Below, one piece after another: positions 1 to 9,323 of a stretch of 64,000 nt of DNA. The position numbers and the translations under genes were made by a program. The notes beneath the pieces were generated by a model. That model was given only the letters and a program-made list of their open reading frames with translations, made no database searches and was not told the origin of the DNA. How positions within the stretch are numbered: position 1 is the stretch's first letter; each line of letters opens with the position of its first letter. Source of the DNA: Branchinecta lynchi (lineage: Eukaryota > Arthropoda > Branchiopoda > Anostraca > Branchinectidae); the NCBI GenBank assembly GCA_023053575.1, contig JAKZAP010000004.1:18735624-18799623 (forward strand), given 5' to 3'.

Positions 1-916
1 GGTATCATTTAATGTCATAGAGTCTGGGAGGAAGAGGCTTCCTATGCATCAGGTAAATATTTAAACAAACCCTCCAATCGCAGCCGAAAGTAGCATTCTC
101 CCACTGGCGCTGCTTTCCCTATTTTTTTCTCGGTTCGATTTTAATTGTGTTTCAGTTTTAAGATCTATAGAAGGTTCGTAATCAGTAACAAAGAATTGTT
201 TTCCCTTCTAGGAACTTCAGAGCAGCCGCCGGGGCCTCAAGTCCACGTCAACAGTAATTTAATTATTGGGGTAGCACTAAACTGTGCTTGATTACCCCGT
301 GTAATATCTGGTTCAGCAGTCACTATTGTTACTCTAACTTTGTCCAGAAATTAGTGAAAGGAAGCTACAGCATTTTATTACTGTTGCAATTACTGAGCCA
401 TCCAGAAACAGCCATTGCTCAACTAACGGTTTGGTCGGTCACTAACAGCGCGTGACGGAAAGTCGCATAGCGGGCTGGTGCTGTATTGTTGACACACAGA
501 AGAAACCGCACCCGAATATATAATTTTTGCTAGGACCTGTACTCCACCCAGTTTATTCCTCCCACACCCTACTTCAGTGTATAGAATGGGCGCACCCTTT
601 AGGCGCATCCTCATTGGCAGTGTCATCGGGTTATGTAGAGAGCCGCCTATCAAGCTGGGTGTCGATTAGATTTGGCAAAAACGATCTTGATGTTCTGCCA
701 CTTCATGTAGAAAAATTGCTATCATATATTTATTTAATTTATGACCCACCAAATGCACAAGGCGACAGTAGAGTAAAATGAAAAACGACACAAGTAAAAA
801 TCAATATAAAGCAAGACAGTTTATACCGAATTACTAACTGGGCCTACAAAAATCATGAAAACGTAATTTAGATGATGATAGATAGATATTCGATAGATAT
901 TCGCCCCGAATAGATG
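1..916. other. No supported feature
   Basis: I see no convincing exon, RNA gene or repeat shared with the rest of the window here. The open frames are short, overlap each other on both strands and carry no recognisable motif. The stretch ends in AT-rich sequence with GATAGATATTCG copies just before the first R1 repeat. Confidence 0.5.
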
Positions 917-1777
917 TTTTTGGGATCCCAAAACGTAAGTGGAGGGATACCTATGACATCGCAAAAGTTGTCCATCCGTCCGTCTGTAAGCACGATAACG
1001 CTCGAAGGGAATGAGATATTTTGATGAAACTTGGTTTGGGGATTCTTTGGGTCAAGAGTAAGGTCGAGTTCGTAGATGGGCTTTGTAGCCCTACATTTAG
1101 GGGTGGGGAAGGGGGTTTAAATTAAGGGGCAAGCACAAAATTTTTAAACAGCTAATGGAACAATCGATTATGGAGTAAGAAGACATGCTGGACACGGTGA
1201 TGAAAACCATTTTCTCGCCCGACAAGTAGTTCGCCCGGAACCCGGCCAAAACCGGAAAAATTGTTAAAATTAAAAGTTGTATTTGAAGTTGATTGGATGT
1301 TCGATTTGGGAGTAAGAAAACATGCTGAACACAAAGGTAAAAACCATTGTTTCGCCGGACAAGTAGTTAGCCCGGAATCTGGCTAAAACCGGAAAGTCTG
1401 TAAAAAGCAAAAGTTTTATTTGAAGTTGATTAGATGTTCGGTTTAGGGGTAGGAAGACATGCTGAATACGATGGTGAAAACCACTTTCTCACCGGGCAAG
1501 TAACCGGAAAATTGTTAAAAGTATCTGTAGTTGATTAGATATCCAATTTAGGGGTAAGAAGAGATGATGACAATCATTTTTTACCGGACATATAGTTCGC
1601 TCGGATCGGCCTGGAACCGGAAACTTTGTTATAAGTTAAATTTTAATTTGAAGTTGATTAGATGTTCGATATAGGGGAAAGATACCTGAGTTTGTTTTTT
1701 ACCTTCCTTTTTTTGCGGACAGGTAGTTCCAGAATTCGGCCGAAACAGGGAAATTGGCAGAAGTAAGGCAGGCAGTT

Positions 1778-2962
1778 TTCGCCGACGATATAGTTTTGGT
1801 GGCGGAATCAAAGGAAAATCTCCAGTCTTTGTTGGAATTTGTGAATGAATATTTAAGCAAGAAAAAGTTAACTTTAAATGCTGATAAAACAGTAATGATG
1901 GTTTTCCGTAAGGGGGGGAAAATTATTAATAAGGACAGGGTAAGTTTGGATGGTAAAGATATTGAGATAAAGGAATCATTTATTTATTTGGGGGTTAAAT
2001 TAACATCGAATGGTAAGTTTGGTAAGCACGTGGCCAGTGTTTTGGTAAAGGGAAACAGATGTGTAAACGGTATTCTGCGTAGTAATTTGAAAGATATTAA
2101 GGACATGAAGTTTCATAAAGAAATTTTTAATACGAAAGTCACATCGTGCATGCATTATGGGGCTGAGTTGTGGGGTTTTAACGCAGGTGCTAGGTTAGAA
2201 GTGGTACAAAATAGATATTTTAAACGAGTTATAGGGTTATCAGAGAAGAGTTGTAATTTAGTTTTAAAAGGTGATCTAGGATTATTTTCGTTACGTAGCA
2301 GTAGGCTTGTCCGGATGGTAAGATTTTGGGAAAAAATAATTAGTTTACCTAGAATTAGACCTTTAAAAGCTGCGTATTTAGAGGCTCTTAGAGACCCTTC
2401 AGGTGATTCATGGCCACTCCAGATAAAAAGTATCCTTGACCAATGCGGGATATCTGATAAGTGGTGTGAAGGCCATGGTCCAGGGGCCACCGAAGGCGAG
2501 GTAAGTAAGGTGGTTCAACGGGTCCTACAAGACCAAGAAATCCAAAAATGGCACCATGAGAAGGATTCTAAATCGTCGATGTACCTTTACGCCAAGGCCA
2601 AAGAGTGTTGGGGTTTAGAAATGTTTTTTAAGGGAGGGTTATCTTCGGAGGAATTAAAATTGATTGTTAGCGCTCGTAGTGATAGCCTCCCCCTGGGGAT
2701 TCGGAGAAAATATATGGGAAGTGTAAAGGGGAGGTCTAGTGGTCTTTACTTCTGCCCAATGTGTGGTTGTGTGGACGAGAATTTGTTTCATTTTATGTGC
2801 GAATGTGTGGAATTGAAGGATTTGAGAGTTGAAATATTTGGGGAGCAAAATTTCGGAGAAGGTTGGTTGGTGGAAAAGTTCAAGGATAAAAGTTTGTTTG
2901 GGGTTAGGCAGCTTGGAAGGTTTTTGCGGATAGGCTGGAAGCATAGAGAAGAGTTTTTGTAG
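1778..2962 (+). CDS. LINE reverse transcriptase, 3' part (5'-truncated)
   Basis: The open frame begins at the catalytic reverse-transcriptase motif FADDIVLVAES and runs 395 codons to TAG. FADD is the active-site box; the following LTLNADKTVMMVF matches the usual region after it in non-LTR retrotransposons. The C-terminus has a zinc-knuckle-like CX2CX8HX4C pattern (cysteines encoded near 2753-2764, histidine near 2789). No RNase H follows. Everything upstream of FADD (endonuclease, fingers, most of the palm) is missing. The apparent Met at 1754 lies in the flanking R1 repeat, so it is not a real start. A homologous but frameshifted tail sits at 10741-11239. The frame is free of stops, suggesting a fairly recent insertion; the fragment cannot be autonomous. 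Confidence 0.85.
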   Translation, partial: FADDIVLVAESKENLQSLLEFVNEYLSKKKLTLNADKTVMMVFRKGGKIINKDRVSLDGKDIEIKESFIYLGVKLTSNGKFGKHVASVLVKGNRCVNGILRSNLKDIKDMKFHKEIFNTKVTSCMHYGAELWGFNAGARLEVVQNRYFKRVIGLSEKSCNLVLKGDLGLFSLRSSRLVRMVRFWEKIISLPRIRPLKAAYLEALRDPSGDSWPLQIKSILDQCGISDKWCEGHGPGATEGEVSKVVQRVLQDQEIQKWHHEKDSKSSMYLYAKAKECWGLEMFFKGGLSSEELKLIVSARSDSLPLGIRRKYMGSVKGRSSGLYFCPMCGCVDENLFHFMCECVELKDLRVEIFGEQNFGEGWLVEKFKDKSLFGVRQLGRFLRIGWKHREEFL

Positions 2963-3067
2963 TTAAGATTTACCAGAAGAGTTGATGTTTGTTTTTTATT
3001 TGGTTTGTATTTTGTTTTGTATGCGATGGCCCTCGGGCTCTAAGCAAATATATCATATCATATCATA
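1779..3067 (+). mobile_element. 5'-truncated LINE insertion in R1 copy a
   Basis: The element joins R1 at the reverse-transcriptase active site and ends in a 3' UTR with a GCCCTCGGGC hairpin followed by a (CATAT/ATATC) pentamer tail at about 3046-3067. R1 resumes as GACTTATAGGGGTAAACAC, the order seen in the uninterrupted reverse copy near 11850-11890. 5' truncation plus a simple tandem tail is the usual signature of target-primed reverse transcription. Confidence 0.8.
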
Positions 3068-3267
3068 TGACTTATAGGGGTAAACACAAACATGCTGAAT
3101 CCATATCTGAAGATGATTAAATGATTAGCTTTTTGGCCTTAATCTGTTTCTGAATTTTAATAGTAAAAATGTTCAAAGAATCTGGCGAAGACTGGATTTG
3201 GCGAAAACAAGACCCAATTGTCTGGATCAAATATTGCATTTCTGGGATCCCAGCGAAACCTTTGGTC

Positions 3268-4166
3268 TATAAGGCGTCTGTCACCCAATTAGAAGGGTGA
3301 TGGGGAATTAGTAAGCTTCAACTTAGAAGTAAATAAGAATAAAAGAACGTGATAATTAATTAGTTACCGTCAGAAGAAGATAGATAGCGTGGTTTACCCC
3401 AGGCCTTATAAGTCCAAAAAGAGAAATAATAATAATAATAACGAGAAGAAACCAAGAGTCTCAACATAGTCGTTACTTTCAGGGATATTCATAATTTTAT
3501 TGACAAATCGCTGAACAGGATTTCTTTTAACTTAAAGATACTTTGTAAAGAAAATTCAACTACCGAGCATTACAAAAATTAGCACTTGGATAATGATCTC
3601 TTCCACTTATAAAGCTTTATCTGAAACAATTGACCGTATTGTCCGGGAGACCGGATGCCGGTCCAAGGACCAAGCGCCACCGGGAACCCGTACACCATTC
3701 GGCCTTTCTAACTGAATTTAACTTTCTGTTTATGTGACCTTATTATCTGGGAGAACGGATGCCGGTCCAAGGACCAAGCGCCACCGGGAACCCAGACGCC
3801 ATTCGGCCATTCTAATTGAACTTAAAACTTTTCACAGCACTATCGCCTGATACACGATTATAAATACAGAATTAAAACTACCTGGGTGACAAGTATGCCG
3901 ACGCTCACTGCTCTATCACAAATCACTCCTCATTCCCCACTGACTCTTTCTTCACCCAAATTCTGCCTCAACGACTCAGATCAAGCACAACCCCCTGTTT
4001 ACAGACTCTTTTATCTTAATTCTGCGAATGCTACGAATATACGGCGTCCCCTGTTTGTGAAGAACCTTATCTTGAGTCTGGAAAGTTTCACCCCTTATGC
4101 CAATAAAACTTTAACAATGCCCCTGTTGCTGCGGCTAATAATATTTGTCTATACAGGAAGCTTACA
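3268..4166 (-). repeat. 3' LTR of the provirus
   Basis: Nearly identical to 9324-10220. On the minus strand the LTR begins TGTAAGCTTCC and ends CGCCTTATA, giving imperfect inverted ends. It contains a 104 bp tandem duplication (start points near 3656 and 3760), each unit holding GGTCCAAGGACC, a perfect short palindrome. A minus-strand CTTTATAAG near 3607 could be a TATA-like element. Confidence 0.85.
3496..3501 (-). promoter_or_regulatory. Polyadenylation signal AATAAA in the 3' LTR
   Basis: The minus strand reads AATAAA here, about 100 nt downstream of the TATA-like box near 3607. That is the order expected for R/U5 of an LTR transcribed leftward. The same motif exists in the other LTR. Confidence 0.4.
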
Positions 4167-4180
4167 ATTCCGCACTCCTT
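4167..4180 (-). other. Candidate polypurine tract
   Basis: Immediately upstream (minus strand) of the 3' LTR the sequence is AAGGAGTGCGGAAT, purine-rich and directly abutting the LTR start. This is the position of the plus-strand priming tract in LTR elements. It is interrupted by two pyrimidines, so the call is positional. Confidence 0.5.
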
Positions 4181-4409
4181 AAATATAAGTGTTAACGTAA
4201 CAAAATCATACATATCCCTCTCCTTTAACATCACACACAAACTAGTAACTAACCCCTCAACATCAGCTAATATATGCTTCTACAAAGTACAGAACATGTA
4301 AGTAAAATCAGTAAAATAATACATCAGTAATAAATGGCACACAAGTTAAAAGAACATATTATTGTACTAAAGGGTGTAGGGTGTCAGAAGGTGTGATCAC
4401 TTTAAGTAG

Positions 4410-6377
4410 CTAAACTACTGGAACGTGTAGTGTTTCCCTTGGAAACAAGGCAGACCATATCTGCCGAAGTTTGAAAAACATGAAGATAATGAAGAGAATG
4501 ATGATGCCGAATAAGATGCACAAAATATAGGTCAGTATGAAGTGTGTAGGTCTTTCGATATTTTCGTGGTTGATCTTTGCAGGTTCAGTAGCAAAGTCGG
4601 CCACTGGGATTTTTACTGATTTTTCAGAGATCTGATATTGTAAGTCTGTGGATAAGTTTTCGAACTTTGTGACTGTAGTTTCCTTGTCAAGGTTAAACTG
4701 GTTGAAAACGAAACCCAAATCAATAGTGTGTGCGGTCATTCCCATTGAAGGTTGCGGGACTTCGACCTCATGAATGGATTCTGAATAAAATTCTTCGGAG
4801 ATGGTAAAGAACTCAGACATAATGGAACAATAGCGAGACAAACTAATAACTTGAGATGACGAAATACCAACATGGTAATAGTTAAAGGTGCGATTGCTCC
4901 CAACAGTGTTAGTCTTTGGGCAACGTAAGGTGATTGTAGTTGAGTTGGTGTTAGATGCGAAATAATATTCGTGGTTTGACAGCGGTTGGACATATAGTTC
5001 GTCCAGTGTGAGTATTCTACGTTTACATAGATATTTTTCTGCCTTTTGGTCGTTTGTATATATTGCGTAAACACAAGAACTTTTGCTGACAAACTTCCTT
5101 TCAATGAAGTGATTGCGGCAGATAATTTTCTGGTCAGAATGGAAACAATTATCCATTTCAGATTCGCTTAATAGTACATAGGATAGTGTGTCTGATGTAA
5201 CACCCAGATAAGTTGCATCGACGTTGTCCTCAACACTATATAAAGGCTTGCCCAAGGCTGAAACATTGAAAAGGGCTGTAGGTGCAGGGAAAAGACGATA
5301 CAAAAGGTAAGTCTCTTGGATTTTGGATAGTTCAAGTTGACAGACTAGAAGCAGTTTGCCTTCATGCCCAACAGGTTCGCATATTGTGTGCTGAAGCGTT
5401 TCCAGAATTGAGCCATATTTGAAATCTGAGATGGCTAATGTAATTCCTGCTGGTAAGGCAGCTTCGATAGTGCGAAGATACTGTATTAGGTTTTCTCCAC
5501 CAACAATATCAATGGGTAACTTTCCCGACAAAGTTTGAATGAATCCATGCGAATAGGAATGAAGATGGTCAGCGAAGTCATCCAGATTTTGATTAACTTG
5601 TGCGAATGCACTTTCAACCACTGTCTCGACTCGTAAAACTCCCAAAGCAACAGACTCGGCAACTCTGATTGTAAATTGAGAGATCTCATGACGCAATTTG
5701 GTAAAAGCTTCGGAAACCGCTTGCAAGGTGCGATTCTGTACATCGTCGAACCGGGCCTGTACTTCCGTGACTACTGAAGTGAATGATGTCATAAAGTGGA
5801 CAATTTTACCCTGCTGACTTGATAGTCGATCAAGTTCGTCTGCAAGATGAGTAACATCCTTTTTTGTTGCTGTCCCAAACATGACAGCGCTTATGTCACC
5901 GACAATTGGTATGAATCCGTTAGTCTGCCGACTGTTCCTCCCAGAATTTCTAGCATCGGTAAGAAAAACGAAATCCTGGACAATAGAGGTAAGATGCCGT
6001 AAGCGAGCGGTTAAAATGTTTCTTTTCACCGCCATCCGCCGCTGGAATTCAGCTACGAATAACTGCATTTCGGCATTTGTTGTTTCGGAACGATAAGGGA
6101 CTGCATCCGCTTCCCAGGGAAATCCATACTTCTGGAATAGGTTTGTAGTGTCATTAATCTCTACTTGAAGCTGTTCTATTGTCTGCTGTAGTTTTTCCAC
6201 TTGAAGGTAAAAACAAATCTTGTGTGTACCAGCAGAACCGGAAGATAGTTTTCCAGCGTATCGGAATCCGACTCCTCGTCTTACAAAGCTGCCAAGGCTT
6301 TGCATAACCACCTGATTTTCGCCATTAGGACTAACAGACCAAGATAAGCTGAGTAGAAGAAGAGATAGCACGAACAT
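4410..6377 (-). CDS. Baculovirus-F/errantivirus-type envelope fusion protein
   Basis: The frame is open for 693 codons from 6491. I prefer the Met at 6377 (655 aa) because it starts a hydrophobic signal peptide (MFVLSLLLLSLSWS), and a splice-acceptor-like CCTACTTTCAG lies just before it, as expected for env made from a spliced RNA. Numbering from the 693-codon frame: a furin-type RNSR at 185-188 precedes a fusion-peptide-like region at 190-220 with FGT followed by KKDV and a heptad-like helix, the layout of F-type fusion proteins. Several NXT/NXS sites and cysteines follow, then a transmembrane segment at about 650-673 and a 20-residue tail. In errantiviruses this protein mediates membrane fusion at the cell or virion surface. 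No stop or frameshift is present; whether it is expressed is unknown. Confidence 0.85.
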   Translation of the reverse strand: MFVLSLLLLSLSWSVSPNGENQVVMQSLGSFVRRGVGFRYAGKLSSGSAGTHKICFYLQVEKLQQTIEQLQVEINDTTNLFQKYGFPWEADAVPYRSETTNAEMQLFVAEFQRRMAVKRNILTARLRHLTSIVQDFVFLTDARNSGRNSRQTNGFIPIVGDISAVMFGTATKKDVTHLADELDRLSSQQGKIVHFMTSFTSVVTEVQARFDDVQNRTLQAVSEAFTKLRHEISQFTIRVAESVALGVLRVETVVESAFAQVNQNLDDFADHLHSYSHGFIQTLSGKLPIDIVGGENLIQYLRTIEAALPAGITLAISDFKYGSILETLQHTICEPVGHEGKLLLVCQLELSKIQETYLLYRLFPAPTALFNVSALGKPLYSVEDNVDATYLGVTSDTLSYVLLSESEMDNCFHSDQKIICRNHFIERKFVSKSSCVYAIYTNDQKAEKYLCKRRILTLDELYVQPLSNHEYYFASNTNSTTITLRCPKTNTVGSNRTFNYYHVGISSSQVISLSRYCSIMSEFFTISEEFYSESIHEVEVPQPSMGMTAHTIDLGFVFNQFNLDKETTVTKFENLSTDLQYQISEKSVKIPVADFATEPAKINHENIERPTHFILTYILCILFGIIILFIIFMFFKLRQIWSALFPRETLHVPVV

Positions 6378-6510
6378 CCTGAAAGTAGGTATGAATTTAA
6401 CCTCTTTGAATCCTGGACTTGAAAAGGATTGAGCTACCGTGTAACAGATTGATCGATGAAGGTAGGCAAATATATCCAAGGTTAATAGCAAAGTATAGTC
6501 GATCTCTTTT

Positions 6511-8135
6511 TATGGCACTTGCCCTTCGGCCAAGTGCCATAATAGCGATCGCAATTTCTGTCCGTCCGTCGGTCTGTCCAGGTTTTGCTAGTTCGGGCAC
6601 TTCCACATAAGCTAGGACGATAAAACTTGGCAGGCGTATCAGGGACCCCAAATGATTAAGTTGGAAATAGTTACTTCCCCGATCCGAGCACCGTGGGGGG
6701 AGTGGAGGGAGGGGGAATCCGGAATCTTAAGGTATTTTTAACTTTTGAACGGGTGATCGGATCTCGATGAAACTTGATATTTGGAACGAACTCATGCCTC
6801 AGACGACCCACTTAAAATCCGGACCGGATCCGCTGACTTTTGGGGGGAGCTGGAGGGGGCAACCGGAAATCTTGGGAAACGCTATGAGTGGAGGGATCGA
6901 GATGAAACTTGGTGGGAAGACACCTAGCAAACACTAGATACATCATTGACATAACCGAGCCGATTCGGGCACTGTGGGGGGGGGGGGAGTGGAGGGAGGG
7001 GGAATCCGGAATCTTGAGGTATTTATAACTTTTGAACCGGTGATCGGATCTCGATGGAACTTGATATTTGGAAAGACCTCATGCCTCAGACGACACACTT
7101 AAAATCCGGACCGGATCCGGTGACTTTTGGGGGGAGCTGGAGGAGGCAACCGGAAATCTTGGGAAACGCTATGAGTGGAGGGATCGAGATGAAGCTTGGT
7201 GGGAAGACACCTAGCAAACACTAGATACATCATTGACATGACCGAGCCGATTCGGGCACTGTTGGGGGAGTGGAGGGAGGGGGAATCCGAAATCCTGAGG
7301 TATTTATAACTTTTGAACGGGTGGCCGGATCTCGATGAAACTTGATATTTGGAACGACCTCATGTCTCAGACGACCCACTTAAAATCCGGACCGGATCCG
7401 GTGACTTTTGGGGGGAGCTGGAGGGGGCGACCGGAAATCTTGGGAAACGCTATGAGTGGAGGGATCGAGATGAAACTTGGTGGGAAGACACCTAGCAAAC
7501 ACTAGATACATCATTGACATAACCGAGCCAATTTGGGCACTGTGGGGGGAGTGGAGGGAGGGGGAATCCGGAATCTTGAGGTATTTATAACTTTTGAACG
7601 GGTGATCGGATCTCGATGGAACTTAATATTTGGAAAGACCTCATGCCTCAGACGACCCACTTAAAGTCCGGACCGGATCCGGTAACTTTTGGGGGGAGCT
7701 GGAGGGGGCAACCGGAAATCTTGGGAAACGCTATGAGTGGAGGGATCGAGATGAAACTTGGTGGGAAGACACCTAGAAAACACTAGATACATCATTGACA
7801 TGACCGAGCCGATTCGGGCACTGTCGGGGGAGTGGAGCGAGGGGGAATCCGGAATCTTGAGGTATTTATAACTTTTGAACGGGTGACCGGATCTCGATGA
7901 AACTTGATATTTGGAAAAACCTCATGCCTCAGGCGACCCACTTAAAATCCGGACAAAATCCGGTGACTTTTGGGGGGAGCTGGAGGGGACAACCGGAAAT
8001 ATTGGAAAACGCTATGAGTGGAGGGATCGAGATGAAACTTGGTGGGAAGACACCTAGCAAACACTAGATATATCATTGACATAACCAATTCGTGCCTATT
8101 CGTAACAAGTGCCATATGAGCTCGTAGCTCTTGTT
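6511..8135 (+). repeat. R2 element, copy A (hairpin-ended tandem-repeat element)
   Basis: The left end is a hairpin, TATGGCACTTG/CAAGTGCCATA, followed by a GTCCGTCC-rich stretch. The body is five ~281 bp units (start points of AACTTGATAT at 6771, 7058, 7339, 7620, 7901; the 287 bp spacing is explained mainly by a longer G run). The right end is AACAAGTGCCATATGAGC then GTAGCTCTTGTT, itself a hairpin, carrying a copy of the left-end sequence. No coding potential is credible. It lies between env and the 5' part of the provirus, so it inserted after, or was carried in by, that element. Confidence 0.8.
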
Positions 8136-8179
8136 ATTTGAAGTCAGTAGTATTTTAAAATCAGCAAGTTCTGGACATC

Positions 8180-8563
8180 ATGGAAAAATCAGTTAAATTT
8201 GAAGTTTTAATTCCGATGACAAACAAAGACGTTATTGTAATCGATAAACATGGCGAAAAGTTGGTTTTACAACCAAAAACGCCATATAAAATGGACTTAT
8301 ATGTGCCTCCCGGAACAAGCCGCAAAGAGGTAAAAAGGAACTTGTATCATGCAGAGGTGACGGAGGTAGGAACAAGTTGCACAGTTGTTTCCTGCCTCCA
8401 ACCAGATCAGAAAACAAGATGTAAACAGTTGAAAGATGCTCTGGACGAGTTAAAAAGTGAGAACCTGAAACTCAAGGCAAAGATCGAACGGCTGGAAAGT
8501 GTATCTACATCCAGTAAAAAGAAATTCAAGAAATCCAGTAAAAAGAAATCCAAGAAAGCTTGA
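8180..8563 (+). CDS. Lysine-rich coiled-coil ORF antisense to the provirus
   Basis: This 127-codon frame begins ATG in a GGACATCATGG context 45 bp after the end of R2 and runs opposite to env. Residues 1-75 look globular, with VPPGTSRKEVKRNLYHAEV. Residues about 76-105 form a probable coiled coil (QLKDALDELKSENLKLKAKI) and the last 20 residues are Lys/Ser repeats resembling a nuclear or nucleolar signal. Codon composition and absence of low-complexity frames on the opposite strand make it look coding. I do not recognise the family. It could be a host gene fragment captured backwards, an accessory gene of the element, or cargo of R2. No AATAAA is visible within ~150 bp downstream. Confidence 0.5.
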   Translation: MEKSVKFEVLIPMTNKDVIVIDKHGEKLVLQPKTPYKMDLYVPPGTSRKEVKRNLYHAEVTEVGTSCTVVSCLQPDQKTRCKQLKDALDELKSENLKLKAKIERLESVSTSSKKKFKKSSKKKSKKA

Positions 8564-8801
8564 AGGTATATTTTTGTTTTTGATAATTAGTTTGTTGTCT
8601 TGTTGTCTGTCGTTTTGCTTCTGACACTCACCCTACCTATAGAAACTAGAATAACTCAAAATTCACGACTGACATACCGTCAAAAAAATATACATACAAT
8701 ACAGTACACTAAGTGGTAAGTAAACGCTTATATTATTTATAGACAACCGTCTAAAGCAATTTTTCTGTTTTCAGATAAGATCATCCTGCAACTGTAATGC
8801 C

Positions 8802-9311
8802 CTATTCTTTGCAATATTTTCTAGGAATATTTCTTAACGAATAAAATCCTGTAGATCTAACTGGTGTTGAAGTTAAAGGCTTACTTTCAGTTACTGTTTT
8901 ATCTTGTGACAATCCAGAACTGAAAGTAGCTTCTGGGTTTTCAATAACTGATAAATCTGGGGCTAGCTTTTCATTTTCCCCAGAAAAATGAAAAGTATCT
9001 CCCCCTTCCACCGAAATATCATGGGCCGTTGCAAATTCTGTTTCGGAATCAGAAGATCCCTGGATGAACCTCTATTGATGCTGATCGGTACCCGTCGACG
9101 TCTCGGGCGTATCTGCATTCGTCGATGACAAGTCCATGGTAAGTCCTTGTTCAGTCCTACTTTGGTTTCGTCTTTCTCCGTCTTCGGTCAGTGTTAACAT
9201 GTCAGTATTGTTTGTTGACCTAGGGATTTCTAATGTCTCAGTCCAATACTTCGATGTCCCCATACGTGACCTTAAAGGATATCGCGGTTCGTCGTCATCA
9301 TCATCCCACCG
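8802..9311 (-). pseudogene. Short ORF after the PBS, broken by one stop
   Basis: Starting just after the PBS candidate, one frame runs about 170 codons leftward to TAG at 8802, interrupted by a single in-frame TAG at 9072-9074. The predicted product is hydrophilic, rich in Ser/Thr/Glu, with no zinc knuckle, protease or polymerase motif. Its position is that of gag, so it may be the degenerate remains of a gag N-terminus fused to later sequence by the deletion that removed pol. That is inference from position only. Confidence 0.35.
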
Positions 9312-9320
9312 CTGTCACCA
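9303..9320 (-). other. Candidate primer-binding site
   Basis: Three nucleotides inside the 5' LTR the minus strand reads TGGTGACAGCGGTGGG. The TGG start and spacing are typical of tRNA primer-binding sites. I cannot assign the tRNA without a comparison. Confidence 0.55.
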
Positions 9321-9323
9321 AAT

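Larger units (their letters stand above)
917..3267 (+). repeat. R1 repeat, copy a (GGGATCCC-ended), split by a LINE
   Basis: R1 starts with TTTTTGGGATCCCAAAACG and continues with sequence found reverse-complemented at 11638-12507. From about 1140 to 1780 it is made of degenerate ~119 bp units. Each has a TAGTTCGCCCGGAA core, a CCGG-rich stretch and a 'GTTGATTAGATGTTCG' segment. A LINE fragment (1779-3067) interrupts it. The R1 end (about 3068-3267) contains GGCGAAGACTGGATTTGG and CGAAACCTTTGG and stops at the LTR of the provirus. It shows no ORF of its own. It is a mobile or amplified repeat by its multiple dispersed copies in both orientations; its class is unknown. Confidence 0.75.

Noticed and set aside
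3886..4182. ORF antisense within the LTRs (also 9940-10302), near a plus-strand TATAAATA
   Set aside because: The frame ends at different places in each copy because it reads into flanking DNA, the TATA box is only ~30 bp before the ATG, and no domain is visible.
6640..8080. R2 array considered as a CRISPR array
   Set aside because: Units are 281 bp with no short repeat/variable spacer pattern, and the host is a eukaryote.
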